DNA of 58,905 nt from Deltaproteobacteria bacterium. Its GTDB lineage: Bacteria; Desulfobacterota; Deferrisomatia; Deferrisomatales; BM512. Of this stretch, positions 45,309 to 53,700 are shown in pieces. The position numbers were made by a program, and so were the translations under genes. The stretch spans positions 31,702-90,606 of the forward strand of contig PKTT01000021.1 in NCBI GenBank assembly GCA_002869015.1, read 5' to 3'. The notes beneath the pieces are model-generated. The model worked only from the letters and a program-made list of their open reading frames with translations, was not told where the DNA came from and searched no databases. Every line of letters starts with the position of its first letter. Position 1 is the first letter of the stretch.

Positions 45309-45874
45309 ATCTCTTCTCCTCCAACACTCGTGCCGGTGCCGCGCCCGCGCTTGGCGATGACGACGGAGCCTATTATCGCTATGAGCAGCACGAGGGAGAT
45401 TAACTCAAAAGCCAGGACGTTATGGGTGAGGAGGCCGACGCCGATCTCAACCGGGGTATCGCCCTTTGTCACCTTTGCCGCCTCGCTCCAGTGCTGTGCG
45501 AATACAGCCGAGCCCACAGTCGCCGCCGTGAAGAGGCCGACTATGACGCCAAGGGCTATCTTAGTCGCGAGCCGCATCGACTTTTGCTTCACCTCCGCCG
45601 GCGGTCTGGCGAGCATGACCGCGAAGACCATGGAGATGGAGACCGCGCCGACGTAGATGAGTATCTGCATCGAGGCGATGAAGTAGTTGCCTAGGAAGGC
45701 ATAGAGCCCGGCGACGCCGATCAGGCAGAGGATGAGGCCCAGGACGGCGTGTATGAGCTGCTTTGCCAATATTGCGACTAGGCCGCCCGCCAAGGTCATC
45801 GCGATGAAGGCGATGAAGGTGACGTCGGCAATCGCTACATAGGCCGAGAAATCGGAGCTGAAGGTTATATCCAT
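45305..45874 (-). CDS. nuoJ: NADH-quinone oxidoreductase subunit J (NuoJ)
   Basis: Membrane subunit of 189 residues. ASMQILIYVGAVSISMVFAVML carries the conserved TM3 region with Tyr and Gly-Ala; LVAILAKQLIHAVLGLIL is TM2. It lies between nuoI and nuoK in standard order. Confidence 0.94.
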   Translation of the reverse strand: MDITFSSDFSAYVAIADVTFIAFIAMTLAGGLVAILAKQLIHAVLGLILCLIGVAGLYAFLGNYFIASMQILIYVGAVSISMVFAVMLARPPAEVKQKSMRLATKIALGVIVGLFTAATVGSAVFAQHWSEAAKVTKGDTPVEIGVGLLTHNVLAFELISLVLLIAIIGSVVIAKRGRGTGTSVGGEEI

Positions 45875-45889
45875 AGTCGATTACCCGTC

Positions 45890-46426
45890 TCAGGCGCCGG
45901 CGGGGGAGGGTGACTCACCGCCCTCGGCCTGGGGTTCCTTGGGTTCCTTCGGTTTCTCCACCGGCTCCGTCCACTCTATACCCATCTCTTCCGCCGCCTT
46001 CATGGCGCGGTCGAGTAGGTCGAAGTGGAAATCGTGCCGGGAAGTACCGACGAGATAGTAGTCGTTTGAGTATTTTATTGCGTTGGTGGGGCAGGTCTCC
46101 ACGCAGTTGCCGCAGAGCGAGCATTTGGTGAAGTCTAGGGTGTAGCCCGTGAGCTTTTTCTTCTTGGCACCCTCAGGCTTCACCGAATCAAGGGTAATGC
46201 AGCCGGAGGGGCATGCGCGCTCGCACATCCCGCAGGTGATGCACTTGTGGTAACCCTTCTTCGTCACGACGAGGTCGATGTGGCCCCGGAAGTTGAGGGT
46301 TACGGGAATTTTCTCAAAGGGATAGTGGGCGGTTATCGTCCTCTTGGTGCCGTAAAAGGCGGTCACCTTCATCCCGATGAGGAGGCTCTTTATGCCGACG
46401 AAGATCTCTTTAAAGTAATTTAGCAT
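45890..46426 (-). CDS. nuoI: NADH-quinone oxidoreductase subunit I (NuoI)
   Basis: Holds two [4Fe-4S] clusters (N6a, N6b) that pass electrons to NuoB. The two ferredoxin motifs are CITCGMCERACP near residue 62 and CSLCGNCVETCP near residue 101. The C-terminus has a low-complexity Pro/Glu-rich tail (VEKPKEPKEPQAEGGESPSP). GGGAGG precedes ATG 46426. Confidence 0.96.
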   Translation of the reverse strand: MLNYFKEIFVGIKSLLIGMKVTAFYGTKRTITAHYPFEKIPVTLNFRGHIDLVVTKKGYHKCITCGMCERACPSGCITLDSVKPEGAKKKKLTGYTLDFTKCSLCGNCVETCPTNAIKYSNDYYLVGTSRHDFHFDLLDRAMKAAEEMGIEWTEPVEKPKEPKEPQAEGGESPSPAGA

Positions 46427-46430
46427 TCTC

Positions 46431-47438
46431 TCAGCCTCCCACCGCTTTTATCCAGATCGCCGCAGCGGCGAGGTTTACGAGGGAGAAGGGGATAAGCACC
46501 TTCCAGCAGAGGTTGAGGAGCTGGTCGAAGCGCACGCGGGGGAATGTCCACCGCATCCAGATCATCACGAATATGAGAAAGTATGCTTTGGCAAGGAAGA
46601 TGAGCACTCTTATCAGCTCCCAGAGCACGCCCTCGCCGTTCAGGGTGACGAAGGGCAGGTTGTAGCCGCCGAGAAAGAGGCTCGTCGCAATAGCCGAGAC
46701 GAGGATCATGTTGGTGTATTCGCCGAGGAAGAAGAGGCCGAAGCCCATCCCCGAATACTCGGTGTGAAAGCCTGCGGTCAGTTCAGATTCAGCTTCGGGC
46801 AGGTCGAAGGGGGCGCGGTTGGTCTCAGCCATGCCGGTGACAAAGTAGATGAGGAAGGCGACAAAGCCGAAAGGTGTGAAGACAAACCAGAAGCCGCCCT
46901 GCGCATCGACTAGCTCACCGAGGTTGAGGGTCCCCATCCAGAGCACCGCCGTGAGGAGGCTGAGGAGCAGGGGGATCTCATAGGCGATGTTTTGCGCAAC
47001 CGAGCGCACCGCGCCAAAGAGCGAGTATTTGTTGGCGCTAGCCCACCCCGCGATGAGGATTGCTAGGACGTTAAGCGCCGCAAGGGAGAGTATGAAGAGT
47101 ATCCCGATATCCAGATTCTGGACCTGCACGACCTTGCCGAAGGGCACGGTGAGGAGCGCCGCGATAGGCGGCACGAAGGAGAGGACCGGCGCCAGCATAA
47201 AGAGGCGCTTGTCCGCCTTGCCCGGAATAATAAGCTGCTTCGCCATCAGCTTAAGGCCGTCGATGGCGGTCTGAAGTAGGCCGAAGGGGCCGACCTCGAA
47301 GGGGCCTGGCCTACGCTGGATGTGGGCGGAGACCTTTCGCTCCACCCAGACGAGGACCGCCGAATTGGTGAAGACGTAAAGCACCATCACTACCGCCGCC
47401 ACCACGATCAGGAGAATGTTAGGGCTTTCAATCTGCAT
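46431..47438 (-). CDS. nuoH: NADH-quinone oxidoreductase subunit H (NuoH)
   Basis: Membrane subunit that forms the quinone chamber with NuoB and NuoD. VERKVSAHIQRRPGPFEVGPFGLLQ and ETNRAPFDLPEAESELTAGFHTEYSG are the conserved signatures. I favour ATG 47438 because AGGTGAGCG lies upstream; GTG 47447, right after the nuoD stop, is the alternative. About 335 residues is normal. Confidence 0.94.
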   Translation of the reverse strand: MQIESPNILLIVVAAVVMVLYVFTNSAVLVWVERKVSAHIQRRPGPFEVGPFGLLQTAIDGLKLMAKQLIIPGKADKRLFMLAPVLSFVPPIAALLTVPFGKVVQVQNLDIGILFILSLAALNVLAILIAGWASANKYSLFGAVRSVAQNIAYEIPLLLSLLTAVLWMGTLNLGELVDAQGGFWFVFTPFGFVAFLIYFVTGMAETNRAPFDLPEAESELTAGFHTEYSGMGFGLFFLGEYTNMILVSAIATSLFLGGYNLPFVTLNGEGVLWELIRVLIFLAKAYFLIFVMIWMRWTFPRVRFDQLLNLCWKVLIPFSLVNLAAAAIWIKAVGG

Positions 47439-47447
47439 GTCGCTCAC

Positions 47448-48563
47448 CTAGCGGTCTATTTCCGGGATGACCAGGTCGAAAGACCCCATTACGGCCACCA
47501 GATCGGAGAGTAGGATTCCGCGCGTCAGTTCTTTCAGAATCGACAGGTTGGAGTAGGAGGGCACCCTTATCTTCATACGGTAGGGGCTTGTCGAGCCGTC
47601 GCAGGCGATATAGTAGCCGAGGGAGCCGCGCGCGGCCTCCACGGCCTGGTAGACCTCGCCCTTCGCCTTAATCACCTTCGGCACCTTCTCAGCCATTACC
47701 GGCCCCTCGGGGAGCTTGGCGATCGCCTGCTCGATGATTCTTAGAGATTGCTCTATCTCCGCCCACCTTACGTCGTAGCGGCCCATGCAGTCGCAGCGCT
47801 CGGAGGTCGGGATATCGAAATCCAGCTCGGGGTATATTGAGTAGGGCTCCGAGCGGCGCACATCGTAGGGGATGCCGCTGCCGCGTATAACCGGGCCAGT
47901 GCAGCCGTATTTTAGCGCCATGTCGCGGGTTATGAGGCCTACGTCCTCGACGCGCTTTCTGAAGATGATGTTGCCGGAGACGAGCTTGTGGTACATGGGG
48001 ATGCGGTCTCTCATCCTCTTTACGAAGGCGAGTACACCGTCGCACCAATCCTTGTCTACGTCAGCACAGACGCCGCCGACGCGCATATAGCTGAAGGTCA
48101 GCCGAGCGCCGGTTACGTGCTCAAGCAGATCCAGAATCGCCTCTCTGTCATCGAAGGAGTAGAGGATGGGGGTGAATGCGCCGAGGTCGAGAAGAAATGC
48201 GCCGAACCATAAAAGGTGGCTCGCCACCCGGTTTAGCTCGGTGGTTATGACGCGAAGGTATTCGGCGCGCTCAGGCACCTCAAGGTCGGGGAGCATCCGC
48301 TCCACCGCGAGGATATGGCCGTGACCGAAGGAGAGCGCCCCGCCGTAGTCCATCCTGCCGACGTTGGCGTAAAAGCCGCGGTGGTCGCGCACCTCGCCGA
48401 TGAGCTCATGCATCCGGTGCCCGTAGCCAATGACCGGCTCCGCGTCCAGCACGTACTCGCCGTCGCAATGTAGCACTACCCTCAAAACGCCGTGCGTTGA
48501 GGGGTGCTGCGGTCCCATGTTGAGGACAAGGGTCTCCTGGGTCGGATCGGGCTTTTGAATCAT
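47448..48563 (-). CDS. nuoD: NADH-quinone oxidoreductase subunit D (NuoD)
   Basis: 49-kDa-type subunit lining the quinone site. MGPQHPSTHGVLRV at the N-terminus carries the quinone-binding His, and GPVIRGSGIPYDVRRSEPY and GSFDLVIPEIDR are the other family blocks. 371 residues, not fused to NuoC. Overlaps nuoC by four bases. Confidence 0.95.
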   Translation of the reverse strand: MIQKPDPTQETLVLNMGPQHPSTHGVLRVVLHCDGEYVLDAEPVIGYGHRMHELIGEVRDHRGFYANVGRMDYGGALSFGHGHILAVERMLPDLEVPERAEYLRVITTELNRVASHLLWFGAFLLDLGAFTPILYSFDDREAILDLLEHVTGARLTFSYMRVGGVCADVDKDWCDGVLAFVKRMRDRIPMYHKLVSGNIIFRKRVEDVGLITRDMALKYGCTGPVIRGSGIPYDVRRSEPYSIYPELDFDIPTSERCDCMGRYDVRWAEIEQSLRIIEQAIAKLPEGPVMAEKVPKVIKAKGEVYQAVEAARGSLGYYIACDGSTSPYRMKIRVPSYSNLSILKELTRGILLSDLVAVMGSFDLVIPEIDR

Positions 48564-49072
48564 TCCGACACCTCACCTTCATTGGCAGACGCTTCCTCCG
48601 CCTTCTCCTCGACGAAGCGGTCAAAGACCTCGGAGAGAATTTTGATTTTATTCTCCTTTTTCAGGAGCGGATGAAAATCGACCTGATCTTCTGGGAGAAT
48701 CAGCGGGGTCATGTCGGGGTGGTCCTCAAAGACTATGCCGAAGAAGTCCCTTACCTCGCGCTCGTGCCAATTTGCGCCGGGGTAGATATCAGAGATGGTG
48801 GGGCAGCGCTTTACCGAGCGCTCCACAAGAACGCGGGCGGCTACTCGGCATAATTCGTCCGGGTGGGTGAAGTGGTAGAGGACCATCATGTTTGGCTCTG
48901 CGTCCACCGCGGTAACCGACTCGATGAGGAAATCCTCCTCCCTGATGAGGGAGGCGAAGGTGCGCACCCAGGTAAGCCCCATGAGAACGTCAACATGGAC
49001 GCCTGTTGAGGGGTAATCGGAGGCGATAGCCTCTACGCCCTCTAGCTCTTTTAGCCTGTCGAGAATCTTCAT
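48560..49072 (-). CDS. nuoC: NADH-quinone oxidoreductase subunit C (NuoC)
   Basis: 30-kDa-type subunit of the hydrophilic arm, 170 residues. WHEREVRDFFGIVFEDHPDMTPLILPEDQ is the family signature. A short acidic tail follows. Its ATG shares one base with the nuoB stop. Confidence 0.94.
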   Translation of the reverse strand: MKILDRLKELEGVEAIASDYPSTGVHVDVLMGLTWVRTFASLIREEDFLIESVTAVDAEPNMMVLYHFTHPDELCRVAARVLVERSVKRCPTISDIYPGANWHEREVRDFFGIVFEDHPDMTPLILPEDQVDFHPLLKKENKIKILSEVFDRFVEEKAEEASANEGEVSE

Positions 49073-49701
49073 TATGATATCCCCGTGGGCTTCTCGCGTT
49101 TAGGGGCTAGCGCGCCGCCAAGCTGCGGGAGGGGGTTTCGCTTGCCGGTGATCAGCTCCTGGAGCTTCAATACACCCTCTATGACCGCTTCGGGGCGGGG
49201 AGGGCAGCCGGGGATGTATATGTCGACGGGGACGAGCCTGTCGACGCCCTCAATGACGTTGTAGTTTTCCTCGATGCAGAAGGGGCCGCCGGAGATGGCG
49301 CAGTTGCCCATCGCAATGACCCACTTGGGGGAGGGCATCTGCTCGTAGAGGCGCATGACGACCGGCGCCATCTTCTTGTTGACGGTGCCCGCGAAGATCA
49401 TGAGGTCACACTGCCTGGGCGAGGGCCTGAATACTTCGGAGCCGAAGCGGGATATATCTACTCGTGCCATACCCGCCGCCATCATTTCGAGGGCGCAGCA
49501 TGCGAGGCCGAAGGTCATGGGCCAGATGGAGTTGGCGCGGCAGAAATCGACGAGCATCTGCACCGCGCCGAGCATCGGCGGAACCTCGGCGGTTGTCTGG
49601 TAGCCTGGGCCGGGCTCGATGGAGGGGCAGGAGTCGCACCCGTCCATCAGGATCGGCTTCGCTATTTTCTTCGTGTCCAAGTGAAGACTCCCTTGCGCCA
49701 T
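49072..49701 (-). CDS. nuoB: NADH-quinone oxidoreductase subunit B (NuoB)
   Basis: Carries the terminal [4Fe-4S] cluster N2. Cluster ligands are in [15 protein letters not shown] (the tandem Cys), GNCAISGG and [18 protein letters not shown] 49701 overlaps nuoA by 40 bases without a ribosome binding site; TTG 49680 has GGGAG seven bases upstream and is a good alternative start. The protein has an extra Pro-rich tail after the core. Confidence 0.94.
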   Translation of the reverse strand: MAQGSLHLDTKKIAKPILMDGCDSCPSIEPGPGYQTTAEVPPMLGAVQMLVDFCRANSIWPMTFGLACCALEMMAAGMARVDISRFGSEVFRPSPRQCDLMIFAGTVNKKMAPVVMRLYEQMPSPKWVIAMGNCAISGGPFCIEENYNVIEGVDRLVPVDIYIPGCPPRPEAVIEGVLKLQELITGKRNPLPQLGGALAPKREKPTGIS

Positions 49702-50042
49702 GCGTAAGCTATGGCGAGCGCCAGTATGGCGATGAAAAGAACGACCTCGACCGCTACGCCTATTCCCGGCACCTGACGGTACGCGAGGGAGGCGGGGAAG
49801 AGGTAGAGCACGTCCACGTCAAAGGCGAGGAACATGAGGGCATACAAGTAATATAGAACGCCGTAACGAATCCAAGCCGGTCCGATTGGGTCCATGCCGC
49901 ATTCGTATGTCTCTAAAGTCTTTTCATGAAATGTCTTGGGAGCCAGGAGGGCGACGATACCGAAGGGGAGCATTGCAGCGAGTGTTCCTACCACAATGAA
50001 GATGACTACATAGGCGTGGTCTATCAGCCAGGTCTCTGTCAT
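49662..50042 (-). CDS. nuoA: NADH-quinone oxidoreductase subunit A (NuoA)
   Basis: Membrane subunit of 126 residues with three helices. [37 protein letters not shown] includes the conserved ECG-DP and the FDVD region. First gene of the complex I operon; AAGGGG precedes the ATG. Confidence 0.95.
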   Translation of the reverse strand: MTETWLIDHAYVVIFIVVGTLAAMLPFGIVALLAPKTFHEKTLETYECGMDPIGPAWIRYGVLYYLYALMFLAFDVDVLYLFPASLAYRQVPGIGVAVEVVLFIAILALAIAYAWRKGVFTWTRRK

Positions 50043-50374
50043 GGTGATGCCCCTTTTGAAATGTTGGTATCAGGTACTCAACGCGTCGGAAGATACGGCA
50101 TAGGCCCGCTTTATGTCAACCGCTTCGCTATCACGGTTTGCCCGTGAGCGCACTTTGAGGCTTAAATGGGTGCGCTTGTGTAGAATGTGACAAGGATCAA
50201 AAGAGGTAAGATAAAACAATGTTTTATTAAAATATGGTCCGCCAGGAGTGGGATTGCGCGGTTCTTATGCGGGAATTATCCGCGACTGAAAACTTCGTTT
50301 GATGTGGAGAAAAAAATTGTTATCTTTTAGTGAAATTTAAAAAATTTTATCGGGGGGGCATTAATCGACCGGGC
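50043..50374. other. 332-base gene-free region upstream of the complex I operon
   Basis: Holds the presumed nuo promoter (see the promoter entry), an AT-rich block near 50300-50345, and the inverted repeat ATAAAAC-AAT-GTTTTAT (50211-50227), which could be an operator. A weak GCGG-GAATTAT-CCGC repeat lies near 50260. I see no convincing gene here; a 22-codon ORF on the plus strand has no ribosome binding site. Confidence 0.6.
50090..50119 (-). promoter_or_regulatory. Candidate sigma-70 promoter of the nuo operon
   Basis: Minus strand: TTGACA (50119-50114), 18-base spacer, TATCTT (50095-50090, four of six matches). The start would be near 50083, giving a leader of about 40 bases before nuoA. 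Confidence 0.5.
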
Positions 50375-51355
50375 TTATATCGCGAGGGCCTTAAGTGATT
50401 CATCGCCGGTGTCGAGGGCGCCCGCGCAAGAGGAGCCGCTGCCCGCTGTGCAGCCAAAGCAATGCTCCCCGGTGGAGATCTTGCGCCCCTCGATTTTCTT
50501 CCAATCTACTTCACTTATATGTTTTGGAGCGTCCCCAGAGGTCGGAATCGAGAGAGCATGGTTGAAGTCGCAATCACGCAGCGCTCCGTCCCAATTTATA
50601 CATATCTGATGGCGGCACATGAGCGCGTCGATGTTACGGGGGTTGAATGAATCCACCAAAAGTTTTTTGTAGCTGGCAGCCTCCCCGGTGCTCTCCAGCT
50701 CTTCCATGAAGCGCCCGATGGGCATGTTGGTAATAGTGAGGAGCGAGGTGAAGGTGATGCCGAAACGCTCAAAGAGCTCACTTTTATAGGCCTCTTCCAG
50801 AGCTGACTGTGAGGGCGGGAGGAAGGGCCCCCCGGGGTTATAGACCAGATTTAGAGGCAGCCTTTCGCCATAGCCGCTATCATTCAATGATTGAAGGGCA
50901 GAGATTGAGGCATCGTAAGCGCCCTCTCCACGCTGCGCGGTTATATTCGCCTCTAGGTAGCAGGGCAGGGAGGCGACCAGATTTACATCGTTTTCGCTAT
51001 AGAACTTTATCAGGTGGATGTAGTCAGGGCTGGTCAAAATTGTCAGGTTGGTTCTCACCTGTACGCGGTGGCCCAGGGATTTTAAAGCGGTGATTAGCTC
51101 CATCAGGCGTGGGTGCAGCTCAGGCGCGCCGCCGGTGATGTCAAAAAGGAGGCCTTTTCGCTTTGAAGCAAGGGAGATGACACCATCGACTACCTCATCA
51201 GCCATTATCTCTTCGCGGCCCGGGCCCGCCTCCAGGTGGCAGTGGCGGCAACTCATGTTGCACTTAAGGCCAAGGTTAAGCTGAACTGTGGTTATCTCTC
51301 CGGCGTGGAGAGGGCCCCCCGTGGATGCCTTTACTGCATGGTCAAAAGAGTTCAT
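50375..51355 (-). CDS. Radical SAM protein, ArsS-like (DUF3641)
   Basis: 326 residues. Radical SAM motif CNMSCRHC (Cys32, 36, 39) near the N-terminus, DITGGAPELHP as the SAM-binding GGxP-like region, and a C-terminal Cys-rich domain (MCRHQICINWDG, DCDFNHAL, HCFGCTAGSGSSCAGAL) typical of ArsS-family proteins linked to arsenosugar synthesis. No arsM or arsenic resistance genes are near, so the natural substrate is uncertain. It is divergent from the UMF1 transporter. Confidence 0.82.
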   Translation of the reverse strand: MNSFDHAVKASTGGPLHAGEITTVQLNLGLKCNMSCRHCHLEAGPGREEIMADEVVDGVISLASKRKGLLFDITGGAPELHPRLMELITALKSLGHRVQVRTNLTILTSPDYIHLIKFYSENDVNLVASLPCYLEANITAQRGEGAYDASISALQSLNDSGYGERLPLNLVYNPGGPFLPPSQSALEEAYKSELFERFGITFTSLLTITNMPIGRFMEELESTGEAASYKKLLVDSFNPRNIDALMCRHQICINWDGALRDCDFNHALSIPTSGDAPKHISEVDWKKIEGRKISTGEHCFGCTAGSGSSCAGALDTGDESLKALAI

Positions 51356-51506
51356 TTAGCTGGTTTATCCGATATTCGTGATAGGTCATAAAATATGTAA
51401 GGGTTGATTTTGCAATGTTAAAGATAAATCTTCAATGCTTATTGTACCTGATTCCTTGCGGCGACATGCGGGCGCTGATAAATTCATCTTTCCCCGAGGA
51501 GGATTG

Positions 51507-52778
51507 ATGAGCGTCAAAATAACGCGCCAACAGTGGGCATGGGCATTTTACGATTGGGCTAATTCCGCATTTGCCACAACGGTGATGGCGGGCTTTTTCC
51601 CTGTCTTCTTTAAGGAGTATTGGTCCGCCTCGGCCGATGTTACCCTTTCGACCCTCCGCCTCGGCGCGACAAACTCCATAGCCTCGTTAATCATGGCTGT
51701 AATGGCCCCCATATTGGGTGCGATAGCGGATAGGGGAGGGGCGCGAAAACTCTATCTCATTTTCTTCGCAATGGCAGCGATAATCGCGACTACCGCCTTA
51801 CCCTTCGTTGAGCGACAGGAGTGGTTTTTAGCGGCGCTGCTTTACGGGGTCGGGATCCTCGGCTTCATGGGCGGAAACCTTTTTTATGACTCTCTTATCA
51901 TCGGCGTTGCGCCAAAAAGCCGCTTTGACTGTATTTCCGCCCTCGGCTTCTCGCTGGGATATCTGGGAGGTGGAGCGCTCTTTGCTCTCAACGTGGTGAT
52001 GGTGTTAAAGCCGGCGCTCTTCGGTTTAGCGGATGCGGCAGCGGCGGTTAAGGCATCAATTCTATCGGTCGCCATTTGGTGGGCGCTCTTTACTCTCCCC
52101 CTTCTGCTTTGGGTGAAGGAGCCCCCCTCCTTCGGGGTAGCTAGGGGGCACAGCATAAGGCGCGGCTTCTCGGACCTTAAGGAGTCCTTCACCCACATAA
52201 GGCAGCTAAGGCACATCTTTACTTTTCTCATCGCCTACTTTCTATACATAGATGGCGTGCACACCATAATTCGGATGGCGGTGGACTACGGTATGAGCCT
52301 AGGCTTTGAATCCTCCTCACTAATGACCGCCCTCCTCGTGACACAGTTTGTCGGTTTCCCCGCAACCCTCCTCTTCGGAAAGCTCGCCGGGCGCATTGGG
52401 GTCAAGCGCGGCCTATACCTTGGCATAGCTGTTTACTGCGTCGTCGTCATCTGGGGCTACCTGATGGATTCGGTGGCAGAGTTTTACGCCATCGCTATTC
52501 TTGTAGGGCTGGCGCAGGGCGGGGTGCAGGCGCTCTCGCGATCCTTCTTCGCGGCGCTCATACCGGAAGGGCACTCGGCGCAGTTCTTCGGCTTTTACAA
52601 CATGCTCGGCAAGTTCGCCACTGTGCTTGGGCCGGTGCTGATGGGCGCAGTGGCCTATCTTAGCGGGAGTCCACGCGCCTCCATACTTTCGGTGCTGATC
52701 CTCATTATCGGAGGAGGCTGCCTCCTGGCCCGCGTGAAGCGCCCGCCCGTTGATGGCAACGTGGCGGCGGGGGTATGA
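51507..52778 (+). CDS. MFS transporter, UMF1 (Atg22-like) family
   Basis: Twelve-helix transporter of about 423 residues. WAWAFYDWANSAFATTVMAGFFP is the UMF1 hallmark near the N-terminus; GAIADRGGARKLYL is an MFS loop motif. ATG 51507 has GAGGAGG just upstream, whereas an ATG at 51435 would add 24 unlikely residues. The substrate is unknown. It ends just before dppB. Confidence 0.88.
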   Translation: MSVKITRQQWAWAFYDWANSAFATTVMAGFFPVFFKEYWSASADVTLSTLRLGATNSIASLIMAVMAPILGAIADRGGARKLYLIFFAMAAIIATTALPFVERQEWFLAALLYGVGILGFMGGNLFYDSLIIGVAPKSRFDCISALGFSLGYLGGGALFALNVVMVLKPALFGLADAAAAVKASILSVAIWWALFTLPLLLWVKEPPSFGVARGHSIRRGFSDLKESFTHIRQLRHIFTFLIAYFLYIDGVHTIIRMAVDYGMSLGFESSSLMTALLVTQFVGFPATLLFGKLAGRIGVKRGLYLGIAVYCVVVIWGYLMDSVAEFYAIAILVGLAQGGVQALSRSFFAALIPEGHSAQFFGFYNMLGKFATVLGPVLMGAVAYLSGSPRASILSVLILIIGGGCLLARVKRPPVDGNVAAGV

Positions 52779-52785
52779 TTCAGAG

Positions 52786-53199
52786 ATGTTAAAGCGCCGG
52801 CTTCTGACCCTCATACCTACCCTTTTCGGGGTTGTTACTCTCGTCTTCGCCTTCATCCACCTCGTCCCCGGCGACCCTGTGGATGTAATGCTGGGGGAGA
52901 CGGCGCGGGCTGCGGACAAAGCTGCTTTAAGGGCTCAGCTTGGCCTTGACGAGCCGCTAATTACACAGTTCGCAAACTACCTTTCCGGGATACTACAGGG
53001 TGACCTCGGCTCCTCCTTCGCTTATCACAAGCCGGTTGCAGAGGTTGTCTTCTCCCGGCTCCCGGCGACCCTTGAGCTTGCTGCGTGGTCGCTGGCGGCG
53101 GCGCTCCTTATCGCCCTACCCCTAGGAGTGCTGGCGGCGGTGAGAAGGGGCAAGCGCGCCGACCGGGTAACCCTCCTCGCGAGCCTTATCGGGGTTTAG
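52786..53199 (+). CDS. dppB: Peptide ABC permease DppB, N-terminal part (ends at an in-frame TAG)
   Basis: Inner membrane permease of the DppBCDF type. The first helix (LLTLIPTLFGVVTLVFAFIHLVPGDPV) and PATLELAAWSLAAALLIALPLGVLAA are typical. It stops at TAG (53197-53199) after SLIGV; relatives read SLLGLSMPNFW here, and the next codons after the stop are MPNFWLGP, so the TAG falls on the conserved Ser with no gap. Start ATG 52786 rather than 52750, because homologues begin with the Lys-Arg-Leu-Leu segment. Confidence 0.82.
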   Translation: MLKRRLLTLIPTLFGVVTLVFAFIHLVPGDPVDVMLGETARAADKAALRAQLGLDEPLITQFANYLSGILQGDLGSSFAYHKPVAEVVFSRLPATLELAAWSLAAALLIALPLGVLAAVRRGKRADRVTLLASLIGV

Positions 53200-53700
53200 A
53201 TGCCAAACTTCTGGCTGGGCCCGCTACTAGTCATACTCTTCTCCGTAAAGCTTGGGTGGCTGCCGGTCTCCGGCAGGAGCGGGTTTGCCTCGGTGATACT
53301 CCCCGCGATAACTCTGGGCACTGCGCTCGCTGCCATTCTCTCACGCATGGTCCGCTCCTCACTCGTCGATGTTCTAGATATGGAGTATCTACAGGCGGCG
53401 CGGGCGAGGGGGGTAAGCGAGGCGAAGGTCATTTGGGTGCACGCACTCAGGAACGCCGCCTTGCCGGTTATAACGGTTTTGGGCTTGCAGCTGGGGGCGC
53501 TCCTCTCAGGCGCTGTCATAACGGAGGCGGTCTTCGCGTGGCCCGGCATAGGGACGCTGCTCCTTCAGGCGATTCAGGGGCGGGACTACCCGGTGGTGCA
53601 GGGGTGCGTCCTGGTGATAAGCGCGGGGTATGTCTTCGCCAACCTTCTCGCCGATCTGGCACACCGCTGGGCCGATCCGCGGCTGAGGGGGGGGCGATGA
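53200..53700 (+). CDS. dppB: DppB, C-terminal part (same frame after the TAG)
   Basis: Carries the rest of the permease: PNFWLGPLLVILFSVKLGWLPVSG, the cytoplasmic coupling loop YLQAARARGVSEAKVIWVHALRNAALPVI, and EAVFAWPGIGTLLLQAIQGRDYPVVQG, all standard for DppB. ATG 53200 has no ribosome binding site. Together the parts make about 304 codons, the usual length. The stop overlaps dppC by four bases. Confidence 0.82.
   Translation: MPNFWLGPLLVILFSVKLGWLPVSGRSGFASVILPAITLGTALAAILSRMVRSSLVDVLDMEYLQAARARGVSEAKVIWVHALRNAALPVITVLGLQLGALLSGAVITEAVFAWPGIGTLLLQAIQGRDYPVVQGCVLVISAGYVFANLLADLAHRWADPRLRGGR

Noticed and set aside
50234-50302. 22-codon plus-strand ORF in the nuo upstream gap
   Set aside because: No Shine-Dalgarno and no sign of coding; probably chance.
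53197-53199. TAG read as pyrrolysine
   Set aside because: The aligned residue is Ser in a permease with no reason for Pyl; no pyl genes are in the window.
53085-53696. Long frame running into dppC from far upstream
   Set aside because: This part is an out-of-frame reading of the dppB C-terminal region; real permease similarity starts at ATG 53697, which overlaps the dppB stop by four bases.
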